This document shows positions 8,716 through 17,861 of a stretch of 58,239 nucleotides of DNA, one piece after another; positions within the stretch are counted from its first letter, which is position 1; each line of letters starts with the position of its first letter. The position numbers and the translations under genes are program-made. Where the stretch lies: the NCBI GenBank assembly GCA_947259495.1, contig CAMYLV010000015.1:1-58239 (forward strand), given 5' to 3'. Below the pieces are notes generated by a model. It saw nothing but the letters and a program-made list of their open reading frames with translations. It did not search any database and was not told where the DNA came from. The DNA comes from an uncultured Desulfobacterales bacterium (GTDB lineage: Bacteria > Desulfobacterota > Desulfobacteria > Desulfobacterales > JAHEIW01).

Positions 8716-10110
8716 ATGAGATTAAAAGATAAAAATATCGTTGTTGTCGGCCTTGGCCGCACCGGACTTGCGGTCGCCCGCTTCCTGCATCAACAGGGTG
8801 CGCGGATAGTGGCCGCCGATATCGCTGATGAGACAGCGCTGGGTGATACGGTCGGAAAGCTGCGCGCTATGAGAATTGATGTCGAGCTGGGATCCCATCG
8901 CAGCTCAATTTTTCAAAAAGCGGATCTTATTGTCGTCAGCCCGGGCGTTTCCCACACCATCGCGCCTATTGCACAGGCCCGATCCCGAGGGGTTGAGGTA
9001 ATTGGTGAGGTTGAGTTGGCCGCAAGATTTATCCAGGCGCCCATTATTGCCGTGACCGGTACAAACGGCAAAACCACAACCACTGAGCTTCTGGGGCAAA
9101 TGTTGCAAAATTCCGGCATCCCGACTTTTGTGGGCGGCAATATCGGCAACCCGCTGATCGAATATGTCAGCAGCGGTCAAAAAGAGCAGCTCGTTGCGGC
9201 GGAAATCAGCAGCTTTCAGCTCGACACCATTGATTGTTTCCGGCCGAAAATCAGCATCCTGCTGAATATTACGGCGGACCATCTGGATCGTTACCCGGAT
9301 TTTGATACCTACGCGGATTCCAAAATCCGAATTTTCAAAAACCAGCAAGCCGGCGACATTGCTGTCCTCTATGGCTCGGACCCACTCATTCGTGCCAAAA
9401 CAGCGAATATTGAATGCCAGCGGCTGTTTTTCCCGTTATTACAGGCAAACGAACAAGGCGCGACCTTAAACGGAAAGCGCATCATCCTGAAACTGGATAA
9501 GTTAAAACCGATGCAACCCGAATTCCGCAATCAGGACATATTGGACATAACAAAAACCGCTCTTATGGGGCGGCATAATTATGAAAACGTGTGCGCCGCC
9601 AGTCTGGCGGCATTGGCGGCCGGCGGGACCGTAGAAGGGATTCAGAACACACTGGACCAATTCAAAGGTCTGGCCCACCGGCTCGAACACGTGGCCACCA
9701 TTAACCGAGTTCGTTTTTACAATGACTCCAAAGCCACCAACGTGGACGGTGTGCTCAGAGCGCTGGACTGCTTTTCAAAGCCGGTTTTACTGCTGATGGG
9801 CGGCCGTGACAAGGGCAGCAACTTCAGTGCGCTCAAAGACCATATGGGCAAACATGTCAAAGAGCTCATTGTTATGGGCGAAGCGGCCGACCCCATCAGA
9901 AAAGCCCTCGGCCAGTTGAAGCCGACAAAGGTCGCGGCTTCGATGCAGCAGGCCGTGGCAACGGCTTTTCAGGATGCAAATCCGGAAGAGGTGGTCCTTT
10001 TATCACCGGGTTGTGCGAGTTTTGACTGGTACAGCAGCTATGCCGAACGGGGAGATGATTTCCGGTGTGCGGTCGAGGAAGTTAAGAAAATGGCGACAGG
10101 AAGAGACTGA
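8716..10110 (+). CDS. murD: UDP-MurNAc-L-alanine:D-glutamate ligase MurD
   Basis: MurD adds D-Glu to UDP-MurNAc-L-Ala in the cytoplasm. The N-terminal Rossmann-like GLGRTGLAVARF (residues about 13-24), the ATP loop TGTNGKTTTTELL near 115, and NDSKATNVDGVLRAL near 335 match the family. I chose ATG 8716. An in-frame TTG at 8701 lies inside the repeat and would add five residues (MNPLN). The 464-aa length is usual. Confidence 0.95.
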   Translation: MRLKDKNIVVVGLGRTGLAVARFLHQQGARIVAADIADETALGDTVGKLRAMRIDVELGSHRSSIFQKADLIVVSPGVSHTIAPIAQARSRGVEVIGEVELAARFIQAPIIAVTGTNGKTTTTELLGQMLQNSGIPTFVGGNIGNPLIEYVSSGQKEQLVAAEISSFQLDTIDCFRPKISILLNITADHLDRYPDFDTYADSKIRIFKNQQAGDIAVLYGSDPLIRAKTANIECQRLFFPLLQANEQGATLNGKRIILKLDKLKPMQPEFRNQDILDITKTALMGRHNYENVCAASLAALAAGGTVEGIQNTLDQFKGLAHRLEHVATINRVRFYNDSKATNVDGVLRALDCFSKPVLLLMGGRDKGSNFSALKDHMGKHVKELIVMGEAADPIRKALGQLKPTKVAASMQQAVATAFQDANPEEVVLLSPGCASFDWYSSYAERGDDFRCAVEEVKKMATGRD

Positions 10111-10137
10111 ATAGGGGAAAGAAAGAAATGATGGCCT

Positions 10138-10221
10138 CACGCAAAGACGCCAAGGCGCTAAGATTAATTGAAAAATTGCAGGACAAAATTTTTCCCTTCG
10201 CGATCTTTGCGGCTTTGCGTG
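10138..10221. repeat. CGCAAAGACGCC-type inverted repeat between murD and ftsW
   Basis: CACGCAAAGACGCCAAGGCG at 10138-10157 faces CTTTGCGGCTTTGCGTG ending at 10221. The two arms are imperfect reverse complements around an AT-rich loop of about 45 nt. Similar CGCAAAG/CTTTGCG repeats are widespread in Desulfobacterota genomes (general knowledge). Confidence 0.7.
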
Positions 10222-10246
10222 CGACACAATTCTAAATTTTCGAACA

Positions 10247-11362
10247 ATGGCTAAAAAACAACACCATACGCAAACCGCTTCTTATGACGTACAGCTCCTT
10301 TTTCCGGTTCTTTTCCTGGTGGGCGCCGGAATCGTAATGGTGTATAGCGCCAGTTCGGCCGTGGCGCTTAAAAAATTCGGCAGCGACTTTTTTTTCTTAA
10401 AAAAACAGGCCCTGTTCGCTTTGGCAGGTGTGATCGTGCTCGTGGCTGGACGACATTTTCCGTATCGGTATTATCGCGTGCTGGCCTATCCGCTGGTCGG
10501 GCTTTCCCTGGGGCTTCTGGCGATTATTCAGTTTACCGATCTGGGGCTGACCGCCGGTGGTTCCACCCGCTGGATGCGGCTGGGCAGTTTTTCGTTTCAG
10601 CCGTCTGAATTTGCCCGCATCGCATTGGTCATCTATCTGGCTTATTCCATGGAAAAAAAAGCAGATCAGATCAAAAATTTTTCAATCGGCTTTTTGCCGC
10701 ATATCCTGGTGTTGGGTGTCTTTGTAGCGCTTATCTTCGTCCAGCCGGATTTTGGCACTGTTTTTATTCTGGGAGCGCTGACCTGGATCATGTTGTTTAT
10801 CGGCGGTGTTCGATTTTCGCAGCTTTTTGCAACGATGCTCGTCGTTTTACCGGGGGCCTATCTTTTGTTAATTAATGCTGAATATCGCGCAAAACGCATT
10901 CTGGGATTCCTCAATCCATGGGAAAACTCAAGCGACGAGGGCTATCAGATCGTGCATTCTCTGATGGCATTCGGGACCGGCGGCCTGTGGGGTACCGGTA
11001 TCGGCAAAGGCTATCAGAAACTTTTTTATCTACCGGAACCGCATACGGATTTTATTTTTTCGGTCATCGGCGAGGAGCTGGGGCTGCTGGGTGTTGTGAT
11101 CATCATCGGGCTTTATGCCTGGATTGTTGTCCGCGGAATCGCCATTGCGCGCAGCGCCCCGGATTTGTTCGGTGCTTATCTGGCGGTGGGTCTGACGATC
11201 GCAATGGGACTTCAAATAGTGGTCAACATGGGCGTGGCCCTCGGGCTGTTGCCCACCAAGGGTCTCACCCTGCCCCTGTTGAGCTACGGGGGAACGTCGC
11301 TCCTGATCAATATGGCCTCCATCGGCATAATGATGAATATCAGCGCGGCACGCAAGTATTAG
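10247..11362 (+). CDS. ftsW: Septal peptidoglycan polymerase FtsW
   Basis: FtsW is a SEDS-family glycosyltransferase that polymerises lipid II at the septum together with FtsI. About ten membrane segments are visible. Family blocks include PSEFARIALVIYLAYSM near 121, PDFGTVF near 168, the large periplasmic loop, EPHTDFIFSVIGEELG near 264, and LPLLSYGGTSLLINMA near the C-terminus. The length of 371 aa is normal. It lies inside the dcw cluster and is followed within 25 nt by murG, so the two are probably co-transcribed. Confidence 0.96.
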   Translation: MAKKQHHTQTASYDVQLLFPVLFLVGAGIVMVYSASSAVALKKFGSDFFFLKKQALFALAGVIVLVAGRHFPYRYYRVLAYPLVGLSLGLLAIIQFTDLGLTAGGSTRWMRLGSFSFQPSEFARIALVIYLAYSMEKKADQIKNFSIGFLPHILVLGVFVALIFVQPDFGTVFILGALTWIMLFIGGVRFSQLFATMLVVLPGAYLLLINAEYRAKRILGFLNPWENSSDEGYQIVHSLMAFGTGGLWGTGIGKGYQKLFYLPEPHTDFIFSVIGEELGLLGVVIIIGLYAWIVVRGIAIARSAPDLFGAYLAVGLTIAMGLQIVVNMGVALGLLPTKGLTLPLLSYGGTSLLINMASIGIMMNISAARKY

Positions 11363-11385
11363 GTTACATGCGAAGGGTTAAAGAA

Positions 11386-12513
11386 ATGGGCGACAATCGA
11401 TCAAGTAATTCCGCAGGCAAAGCCCTTCGCATTGTGATCGCCGGCGGGGGCACCGGCGGCCATTTGTTTCCGGGGCTGGCAATCGCCCAGGAGTTTATGA
11501 AGCGCAATAAAAAAAATACAGTTGTATTTATCAGCACCGGTAATCCGCTGGAGCGCTCGGTCTTGAGCCAGACGGATTTCAGGCTTGAATCCGTTACCGC
11601 CGAGGGCATCAAAGGCCGCGGTATATGGAATCAGGCCAAATCGGCACTGAAAATACCCAAAGGGGTTATCGAAGCATTGCGCATCTTAAAAGTCTACCGG
11701 CCGGATCTCACGGTGGGACTCGGCAGCTATTCGGCGGGCCCTGTGGTGTTGGGCGCATGGCTAATGCGCACCAAAATTGTGCTGCATGAACAAAATATTT
11801 TACCGGGAATTACCAACCGGATTTTAGCGCGGTTTGCCTATCGAATTTACGTGTCGTTTGATGACACCAAAGCACGCTTTGCGCCGCATAAAATAAGGCT
11901 AACAGGCAATCCGGTGCGCAACGAACTTTTAAACAATCATAACGGTGATGGGGCTGCCCCCGGACTCAAAAAATTTTGTGTGCTGATCATCGGCGGAAGT
12001 CAGGGCGCGCACAGCATCAACGCAAGCGTGGTCGAAGCCCTCGGCCATTTAACACAGAAAGAAGGGCTGTACTTTATTCATCAAACCGGCACAGCCGACG
12101 AACAGATGGTCGGCGCAGCCTATCGGCGTGAAAACGTTGCGGCCAAAGTTCAGTCATTTTTCAGGCATATGGGCCCGCTGTACAAACAGGCGGACCTGAT
12201 CATATGCCGGGCGGGCGCCACAACGGTCGCCGAGGTGACGGCTGTGGGAAAGGCGGTCATTTTTATCCCCTTCCCTTTTGCGGCCGATGACCATCAGACA
12301 TTAAATGCCGCCACACTGGCGGACAAGGGTGCCGCTGAAATGGTTCATGAAAAAGATATCGACGCCGGCGCCCTGGCGCAGAAAATCGAATACTATGCAT
12401 CGCACCCGCAAGCCCTCGAGGCAATGGCCATAAAGGCCGGCCGGCTGGGTCATCCCGATGCAGCCAAACGCATCGTGGATGACTGCTATAAAATAATTTT
12501 GGGTAAAGAGTGA
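11386..12513 (+). CDS. murG: UDP-GlcNAc:lipid I GlcNAc transferase MurG
   Basis: MurG is a peripheral inner-membrane GT28 glycosyltransferase that converts lipid I to lipid II. Seen here: the N-terminal glycine loop AGGGTGGHLFPGLAIAQE (about residues 18-35), the second G-loop IIGGSQGAHSIN, and ICRAGATTVAEVTAVGKA near the C-terminal donor site. The open frame runs back into ftsW, so the start must be chosen. ATG 11386 has GAAGGG 8 nt upstream and gives 375 aa. ATG 11368 (six residues longer) is possible but lacks a ribosome site. Confidence 0.95.
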   Translation: MGDNRSSNSAGKALRIVIAGGGTGGHLFPGLAIAQEFMKRNKKNTVVFISTGNPLERSVLSQTDFRLESVTAEGIKGRGIWNQAKSALKIPKGVIEALRILKVYRPDLTVGLGSYSAGPVVLGAWLMRTKIVLHEQNILPGITNRILARFAYRIYVSFDDTKARFAPHKIRLTGNPVRNELLNNHNGDGAAPGLKKFCVLIIGGSQGAHSINASVVEALGHLTQKEGLYFIHQTGTADEQMVGAAYRRENVAAKVQSFFRHMGPLYKQADLIICRAGATTVAEVTAVGKAVIFIPFPFAADDHQTLNAATLADKGAAEMVHEKDIDAGALAQKIEYYASHPQALEAMAIKAGRLGHPDAAKRIVDDCYKIILGKE

Positions 12514-12587
12514 TATACCCTGGCGAAAGCGAACACTTAGTAAGCATGTAATCAACACTCATTGCCCAATAACGAAAACCCAAAATT

Positions 12588-13952
12588 ATGTATTTAAAAA
12601 AATACCACATACATTTTGTAGGCATCGGCGGCATCGGCATGAGCGGTATTGCTGAATTACTGCTGAACCTGGGCTACAAAGTGTCGGGCTCGGACCTGCA
12701 AAGCTCCGATATTACCGCCCGTTTAAAAGAACTGGGCGGCACTATTTATAAGGGGCATGCGTCCGAGAATATCAAAGGAGCCGATGTGGTGGTTGTTTCC
12801 TCGGCCATTGATACGGACAACCCGGAAATCCGGACGGCCAGTCAGGCATCGATTCCGGTCATCCCGCGCGCTGAAATGCTGGCCGAGCTGATGCGTTTAA
12901 AATATAGCATCGCGATTGCCGGCGCTCACGGTAAGACCTCCACCACCTCGATTGTAGCCTCGGTGCTGGCCCAGGGCGGCCTGGACCCTACGGTGGTGAT
13001 CGGCGGCAAATTAAAAAATATCGGCTCCAATGCCGTGCTGGGTCAAGGCGACTTTATCGTAGCCGAAGCAGATGAAAGCGACGGCTCTTTTTTAAAATTT
13101 GCGCCCACCATCGCCGTGGTAACCAATATCGACAAAGAGCACCTGGATTTCTACGCGGATCTGGACGCGATTAAAGCCGTGTTTTTAAACTTCCTGGACC
13201 GCATACCGTTTTACGGCCTGGCGGTATTGTGCCTGGACGATGAGCCGATTCAAGAAGTGATACCCCAGTTGAAAAAACGCTATACCACCTACGGGATGAG
13301 CTCTCAGGCGGACTTTCAGATCCGGGACGTGGAATTCAGTCAGCAAAAAAGCCGCTTTAACGTTTACCACCGCGGCCAGAAAATGGGCATGATCGATCTG
13401 AATTTGCCCGGAATACACAATGTCTATAATGCCACGGCCAGTATTGCTGTCGGTGTGGAGCTCGATGTTGGCTTTGATCAGATTAAAACCGCCCTGGAAA
13501 CCGTTGAAGGGGTTCAGCGGCGATTGGAAATCAAAGGCGAAACCAATGGTGTCACTATCATTGATGACTACGGACACCATCCGACAGAGATCAAAGTCAC
13601 TCTGGAAGCCATTGAAGAAAACTGGCCGGATCGACGCAAGGTGGTCGTGTTTCAACCCCATCGATACAGTCGCACCCAGGCCCTTTTCGATGAATTCAGC
13701 CGGGCATTCTACCAATCCGACGTTCTGGTGGTGATGCCGATATACGCCGCCAGCGAAAAAAAAATCGAGGGTGTGAGCTCCAAAAAACTCTGTGAGGAAA
13801 TCAAAGCCCACGGCCACAAAGAAGTCATATACGCCGATGGGTTTAAAGCGGCTCTTTCCTGTTTGAAGACAACCCTGCAACCGGGTGATGTATTGCTGAC
13901 CCTGGGGGCGGGAGATGTATGGAAGGTCGGCGAAATGTTTCTCAAGAAATAA
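12588..13952 (+). CDS. murC: UDP-MurNAc:L-alanine ligase MurC
   Basis: MurC starts stem-peptide synthesis by ligating L-Ala to UDP-MurNAc. The N-terminal FVGIGGIGMSGIAELL (residues about 7-22), the ATP loop AGAHGKTSTTS near 110, EADESDGSF near 163, and DDYGHHPTEI near 327 are diagnostic of MurC. The length of 454 aa is normal. In many genomes murB follows immediately; here a 169-nt non-coding gap and then ftsQ follow. No convincing ribosome-binding site precedes the ATG. Confidence 0.96.
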   Translation: MYLKKYHIHFVGIGGIGMSGIAELLLNLGYKVSGSDLQSSDITARLKELGGTIYKGHASENIKGADVVVVSSAIDTDNPEIRTASQASIPVIPRAEMLAELMRLKYSIAIAGAHGKTSTTSIVASVLAQGGLDPTVVIGGKLKNIGSNAVLGQGDFIVAEADESDGSFLKFAPTIAVVTNIDKEHLDFYADLDAIKAVFLNFLDRIPFYGLAVLCLDDEPIQEVIPQLKKRYTTYGMSSQADFQIRDVEFSQQKSRFNVYHRGQKMGMIDLNLPGIHNVYNATASIAVGVELDVGFDQIKTALETVEGVQRRLEIKGETNGVTIIDDYGHHPTEIKVTLEAIEENWPDRRKVVVFQPHRYSRTQALFDEFSRAFYQSDVLVVMPIYAASEKKIEGVSSKKLCEEIKAHGHKEVIYADGFKAALSCLKTTLQPGDVLLTLGAGDVWKVGEMFLKK

Positions 13953-14121
13953 AAAAAAGAGCGGCCCGTTGGGCCTTGAGGAGCGCCCTGCACAGCAGGG
14001 CTTGAGGTTGGAGGCGATAACACGCCTGAAACGAAGTGCTCCTGAAGCAAAGCGCTCTTCAAGTTTCCCTGCAGGGGAAACGGTCTTTAAGCGCAGCGAT
14101 CATAACTTAGCGAGGTGATTC
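13953..14121. other. murC-ftsQ gap with a run of small hairpins (murB position)
   Basis: No gene is visible. The gap contains consecutive inverted pairs: GGCCC/GGGCC (13963-13975), GCCCTGC/GCAGGGC (13985-14001), AGGCG/CGCCT (14012-14027) and GTTTCCC/GGGAAAC (14063-14081). There is no long T tract, so they are not classical terminators. In many dcw clusters murB would sit here. Confidence 0.6.
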
Positions 14122-15027
14122 GTGTTCGGTCGCAAAAAGCCACTCAAAAACTACCGTAAAGGCACCAAAAGAAAGCGCCAATTTGCGTTTTTGCGCCGGC
14201 TGGCAATCGGTTTTTACGTCGTCGCCGGTGTTGCCGGATTGTTGGCGACCAGCTGTTTGTTTGTGTTCGTTCACGATGTCATCACACAGTGTGACTATTT
14301 CAAAGCCCATCGCCTGAAAATAGAAGGCGGGCAGCGTCTGAGCCATGCAAAAATCATCGCGTTGGCCAGCATAAAAAAAGGGGAAAATATTCTGTCGGTC
14401 AATCTGGCAATGGCCCGTAGGCGTCTGCTGGCGCATCCCTGGATTGCGAAGGCCGAAGTCCGGCGCGAGATCCCCTCCGGACTTCACATCAGGATTCGGG
14501 AACATGTGCCGCTGGCCATTGTCAAACTGGATCGCAAATACCTCATAAACGAAAAAGGCCAGGTTTTCAAGGAATGGACCGCTGCAGATCCTGCCAATTT
14601 GCCGCTGGTCAGCGGATTAGAGTTAAGCGACATCAGCAGGGGCGTCAAATCAGCGGCCGTTGCCTTGCAGCAGCCGGCTGCCCCTCTGCGGCATTCACAA
14701 TCGAAAGGGTCGCTAAACAGGCCATTTGAGGCTGTGATGCAGGTGCTGCTAATGGGCAAACAGGTGCGCGGTATCCTTTCCAACCGTCAGATCAAGCAAA
14801 TACTGGTGGATCGGGAAATCGGAATTACCCTCAAAGTATTTAAACAAATGCAAACCGTTGTGCTGGGGTATCACAATTACCCGCTAAAATTTCGTATGTT
14901 CACGGATATTCTGACCTATGGCAAACAACAGCGCAGTTTTCCGGAATTCAATCGCATTGATCTCAACAATGTTAACCGCATCGTGGTCAATCCCGTCATT
15001 CAGAGCGGGGACCACAAGGAGGTATGA
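14122..15027 (+). CDS. ftsQ: Cell division protein FtsQ
   Basis: FtsQ is a bitopic divisome scaffold that binds FtsB and FtsL. The sequence shows a basic cytoplasmic tail (KKPLKNYRKGTKRKRQ), one membrane span (about residues 28-52), a POTRA domain (FKAHRLKIEGGQRLS to LHIRIREHVPLAIV, about 58-135), and the beta domain with YLINEKGQVF near 140. I chose the GTG start because GAGGTG lies just upstream at the right distance and the frame gives the normal basic N-terminus. The length of 301 aa is usual. The stop is 1 nt before the ftsA start. Confidence 0.9.
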   Translation: MFGRKKPLKNYRKGTKRKRQFAFLRRLAIGFYVVAGVAGLLATSCLFVFVHDVITQCDYFKAHRLKIEGGQRLSHAKIIALASIKKGENILSVNLAMARRRLLAHPWIAKAEVRREIPSGLHIRIREHVPLAIVKLDRKYLINEKGQVFKEWTAADPANLPLVSGLELSDISRGVKSAAVALQQPAAPLRHSQSKGSLNRPFEAVMQVLLMGKQVRGILSNRQIKQILVDREIGITLKVFKQMQTVVLGYHNYPLKFRMFTDILTYGKQQRSFPEFNRIDLNNVNRIVVNPVIQSGDHKEV

Positions 15028-15028
15028 A

Positions 15029-16249
15029 ATGCAGGGAGATGTAATAGTCGGCCTTGATATCGGAACCACCAAAATTTGTTCGGTTGTCGGCGAAGTATCC
15101 GGAGACTCGGCCAACATCATCGGCATAGGCACCAACCCCTCAGTCGGTTTGCGCAAAGGGGTGGTGGTCAATATCGAATCGACCGTGGAATCCATAAAAA
15201 AGGCTGTGGAAGAAGCAGAACTGATGGCCGGTTGCGAGATTTCTGCGGTCTATGCCGGTATTGCCGGCGGTCACATCACCGGCTTCAACAGCCGCGGAAT
15301 CGTTGCGGTCAAGGGCAATGAAATCGGCGAGCAGGATGTCGACCGGGTTATCGATGCCGCCCGGGCGGTTGCCATACCGATGGACCGTGAGGTGATTCAC
15401 GTTTTGCCGCAAGAATATATGGTCGATGATGAGCGTGGCATCCAAAACCCTGTGGGAATGGCCGGTGTGCGGCTGGAGGCCAAGATTCACATTGTCACCG
15501 GAGCGGTGGCATCGGCCCACAACATCGTTAAATGCGCCAACCGATCCGGCCTGGATGTCTGCGATATTGTTCTGGAATCGTTGGCCTCTGGCGAGGCTGT
15601 GCTGACCGATGAAGAAAAAGAGCTGGGCGTGGCCCTGCTGGATCTTGGCGGCGGCACCACGGATCTGGCTATCTTTTCCCAGAACAACATCAAGCACACC
15701 TTTGTCCTGGCGCTGGGTGGCAACAACCTGACCAATGACATCGCTATTGGGCTGCGCGCACCGCATGCCGAAGCTGAAAAAATCAAAAAGAAATACGGCA
15801 GCTGCGTGGCACAAAATATCAGTGCCGATGAAACCATCGAAGTGCCCGGCATGGGCGGCCGCAAGCCTCGTATGCTATCCCGCCAGATCCTGGGTGAAGT
15901 TCTTGAGCCCCGCATGGAGGAAATTTTTCAGCTGGTGCAGCGGGAAATCGTGCGTTCGGGCATGGAAAACATGATTCCATCCGGTGTCGTCATTACCGGT
16001 GGGACAGCGCTTTTAGAGGGCGTTAATGAAATTGCCGAATCGATTCTCGATCTCCCCTGCCGGATCGGAAAACCACGGGCCATCACCGGTCTGGTAGATG
16101 TCGTCAACAATCCCATGTACGCCACCGGCGTGGGGCTGGTGCTTTACGGTGCGCGCAACCAGGATTCAAGCAAATTCAGAATTCGGGATAAAAATATTTT
16201 TAACCGCATTATGACCCGCATGAAACGCTGGTTCAACGATGTGGTTTAA
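15029..16249 (+). CDS. ftsA: Cell division protein FtsA
   Basis: FtsA is an actin-like ATPase that tethers FtsZ to the membrane. The protein opens with VGLDIGTTKICSVVGEV (phosphate 1 loop), has the SHS2 (1C) domain around residues 85-165, and LLDLGGGTTDLAIF near 205 (phosphate 2). It ends in an amphipathic helix (FNRIMTRMKRWFNDVV) that fits the membrane-targeting sequence. An AAGGAGG site (15016-15022) is 6 nt before the chosen ATG. The longer open frame upstream overlaps ftsQ and has no support. Length is 406 aa. Confidence 0.97.
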   Translation: MQGDVIVGLDIGTTKICSVVGEVSGDSANIIGIGTNPSVGLRKGVVVNIESTVESIKKAVEEAELMAGCEISAVYAGIAGGHITGFNSRGIVAVKGNEIGEQDVDRVIDAARAVAIPMDREVIHVLPQEYMVDDERGIQNPVGMAGVRLEAKIHIVTGAVASAHNIVKCANRSGLDVCDIVLESLASGEAVLTDEEKELGVALLDLGGGTTDLAIFSQNNIKHTFVLALGGNNLTNDIAIGLRAPHAEAEKIKKKYGSCVAQNISADETIEVPGMGGRKPRMLSRQILGEVLEPRMEEIFQLVQREIVRSGMENMIPSGVVITGGTALLEGVNEIAESILDLPCRIGKPRAITGLVDVVNNPMYATGVGLVLYGARNQDSSKFRIRDKNIFNRIMTRMKRWFNDVV

Positions 16250-16355
16250 AATTCGGGATACAGATTTCAAAATTTATTCACAGCCTTTTGCGTCTTGGGC
16301 TTTTACATAAACAACTGGAAACTAACCAAAACCGAATTTTACTAGGAGGAAAACA

Positions 16356-17543
16356 ATGTTTACCTATGTGGACCAAGAAAAATCAGCAAAAATTAAGGTG
16401 ATTGGAGTCGGCGGTGCGGGCGGTAACGCCATCAATAATATGATCGCATCACATTTGCAGGGGGTTAAATTCATTGCTGCCAATACCGACAGCCAGGCTC
16501 TTGAAATGTCCATGGCGCCGGTCAAAATTCAGATGGGCGAACAACTCACCGAAGGGCTTGGTGCCGGCGCAAACCCCCAGATCGGTCGCGACGCCGCTCT
16601 TGAAAGTGAAGAGGCGCTGCGCAATGCGCTGGCCAACAGTCACATGGTATTTATCACCGCCGGCTTCGGAGGCGGCACGGGAACCGGCGCTGCCCCGGTA
16701 ATTGCAGAAATCTGCAAAGATTTAGGTGCCCTGACGGTGGCAGTGGTGACCAAACCGTTTGGGTTTGAGGGCAAAAAGCGAACCATGCTGGCTGAAGATG
16801 GTATCGATAGCCTGAAAAGAGTCGTAGACACGGCCATTAGCATACCCAACGATCGACTGAGAGGTCTGGCACCCAAAAAGGCAAAGCTTACGGATATGTT
16901 TTTGAAAGCCGACGAAATCCTGTTGCATTCGGTCAAAGGCATCACCGATCTGATTATGATGCCCGGACTGGTCAATCTGGATTTTGCGGACGTCAGAACC
17001 ACCATGTCCAAAGCCGGATTGGCCATTATGGGTATCGGGATTTCTTCCGGAGAAAACCGCGCGGTGGAAGCCGCCGAAAGAGCCATGTCGCATCCGTTGC
17101 TGGAAGACCTCCCCATTGGTGGAGCCAAGGGCGTGCTGATGAACATTACCAGCACCAGCGATATGGAATTTGAAGAGGTGGCCGAAGCCTCCGAACGTAT
17201 TCACAACGAAGTCGGTGATGATGCCGACATATTCTGGGGCACCTCTATCGATGACGGCCTCAACGATGAGATGCGCGTTACCGTTATCGCAACCGGCATC
17301 GGTACCGAACAGGAAATTCAGAGACCGGACAAAGCGGTTGAGCTGCCGTTAAGGGGCAAAATCCGGGATATTACACCTGGAGATCTGGAAAGAGACATAA
17401 TTGATTACGAGGAACCCACATTTATCCGCCAGCAAAAGGCCGTGGGAGAATCCGGCGGAGCCGTTTACCGGGGTCACCAGGGTCTGGCAGCGGATGATAC
17501 CGAGCTGGACGTACCGACTTTTTTGAGGCGCAAGGCCGATTAG
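16356..17543 (+). CDS. ftsZ: Cell division GTPase FtsZ
   Basis: FtsZ is the tubulin-like GTPase that forms the Z-ring. Seen here: the N-terminal IGVGGAGGNAINNM (about residues 15-28), the tubulin signature GGGTGTGAAPV near 107, and the T7 loop region NLDFADVRTTM near 206. The C-terminal peptide LDVPTFLRRKAD matches the conserved tail that binds FtsA. A strong ribosome site (AGGAGG) precedes the ATG. The linker between globular domain and tail is short (about 55 residues). Length is 395 aa. It is the last gene of the cluster. Confidence 0.98.
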   Translation: MFTYVDQEKSAKIKVIGVGGAGGNAINNMIASHLQGVKFIAANTDSQALEMSMAPVKIQMGEQLTEGLGAGANPQIGRDAALESEEALRNALANSHMVFITAGFGGGTGTGAAPVIAEICKDLGALTVAVVTKPFGFEGKKRTMLAEDGIDSLKRVVDTAISIPNDRLRGLAPKKAKLTDMFLKADEILLHSVKGITDLIMMPGLVNLDFADVRTTMSKAGLAIMGIGISSGENRAVEAAERAMSHPLLEDLPIGGAKGVLMNITSTSDMEFEEVAEASERIHNEVGDDADIFWGTSIDDGLNDEMRVTVIATGIGTEQEIQRPDKAVELPLRGKIRDITPGDLERDIIDYEEPTFIRQQKAVGESGGAVYRGHQGLAADDTELDVPTFLRRKAD

Positions 17544-17861
17544 GCCTCCAATATCCGTTGTCCGTTGATGGTGAAGGTCAAATGCTGTCAATTGATTTGA
17601 GCGGGAGCTGACGAAAGCTTAAGTTGAGCCGTTGCACCGCCCGGCAATCGGTTTTTCAGCGGCAAACTGGAACCTTTTTTAAAGGCGACAGATTAAACGT
17701 TGACTGTGCGTCAAAATGCCGCATGTTAAGCTTGTTCAATCCTTATGGTCCACATAGGTCGTAACAAAAGCTCCTGGTGTGGGAAAAACCGCAGGCAAGG
17801 TTGTCTCAAATCAATATCGATTTACATCACATGCCACCGGAGACGGACAACGGACACACCC
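17544..17861. other. ftsZ-radical SAM gap
   Basis: No gene is evident. The left end has CCGTTGTCCGTTGATGG (from about 17554) and the right end has the opposing GACGGACAACGGACAC (about 17841-17856). The gap is thus bounded by inverted copies of the same phrase, which also occurs before murF. The radical SAM start codon lies 6 nt after the right arm. Confidence 0.6.

Noticed and set aside
10918-11385. Upstream extension of murG over the end of ftsW
   Set aside because: This part is an out-of-frame shadow of ftsW; family homology of murG begins after 11386.
13185-13880. 231-codon open frame on the minus strand inside murC
   Set aside because: It is entirely antisense to a well-supported gene, has no family resemblance and no ribosome site.
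15140-15814. 224-codon open frame antisense to ftsA
   Set aside because: ftsA is certain here; the antisense frame has no recognisable domain.
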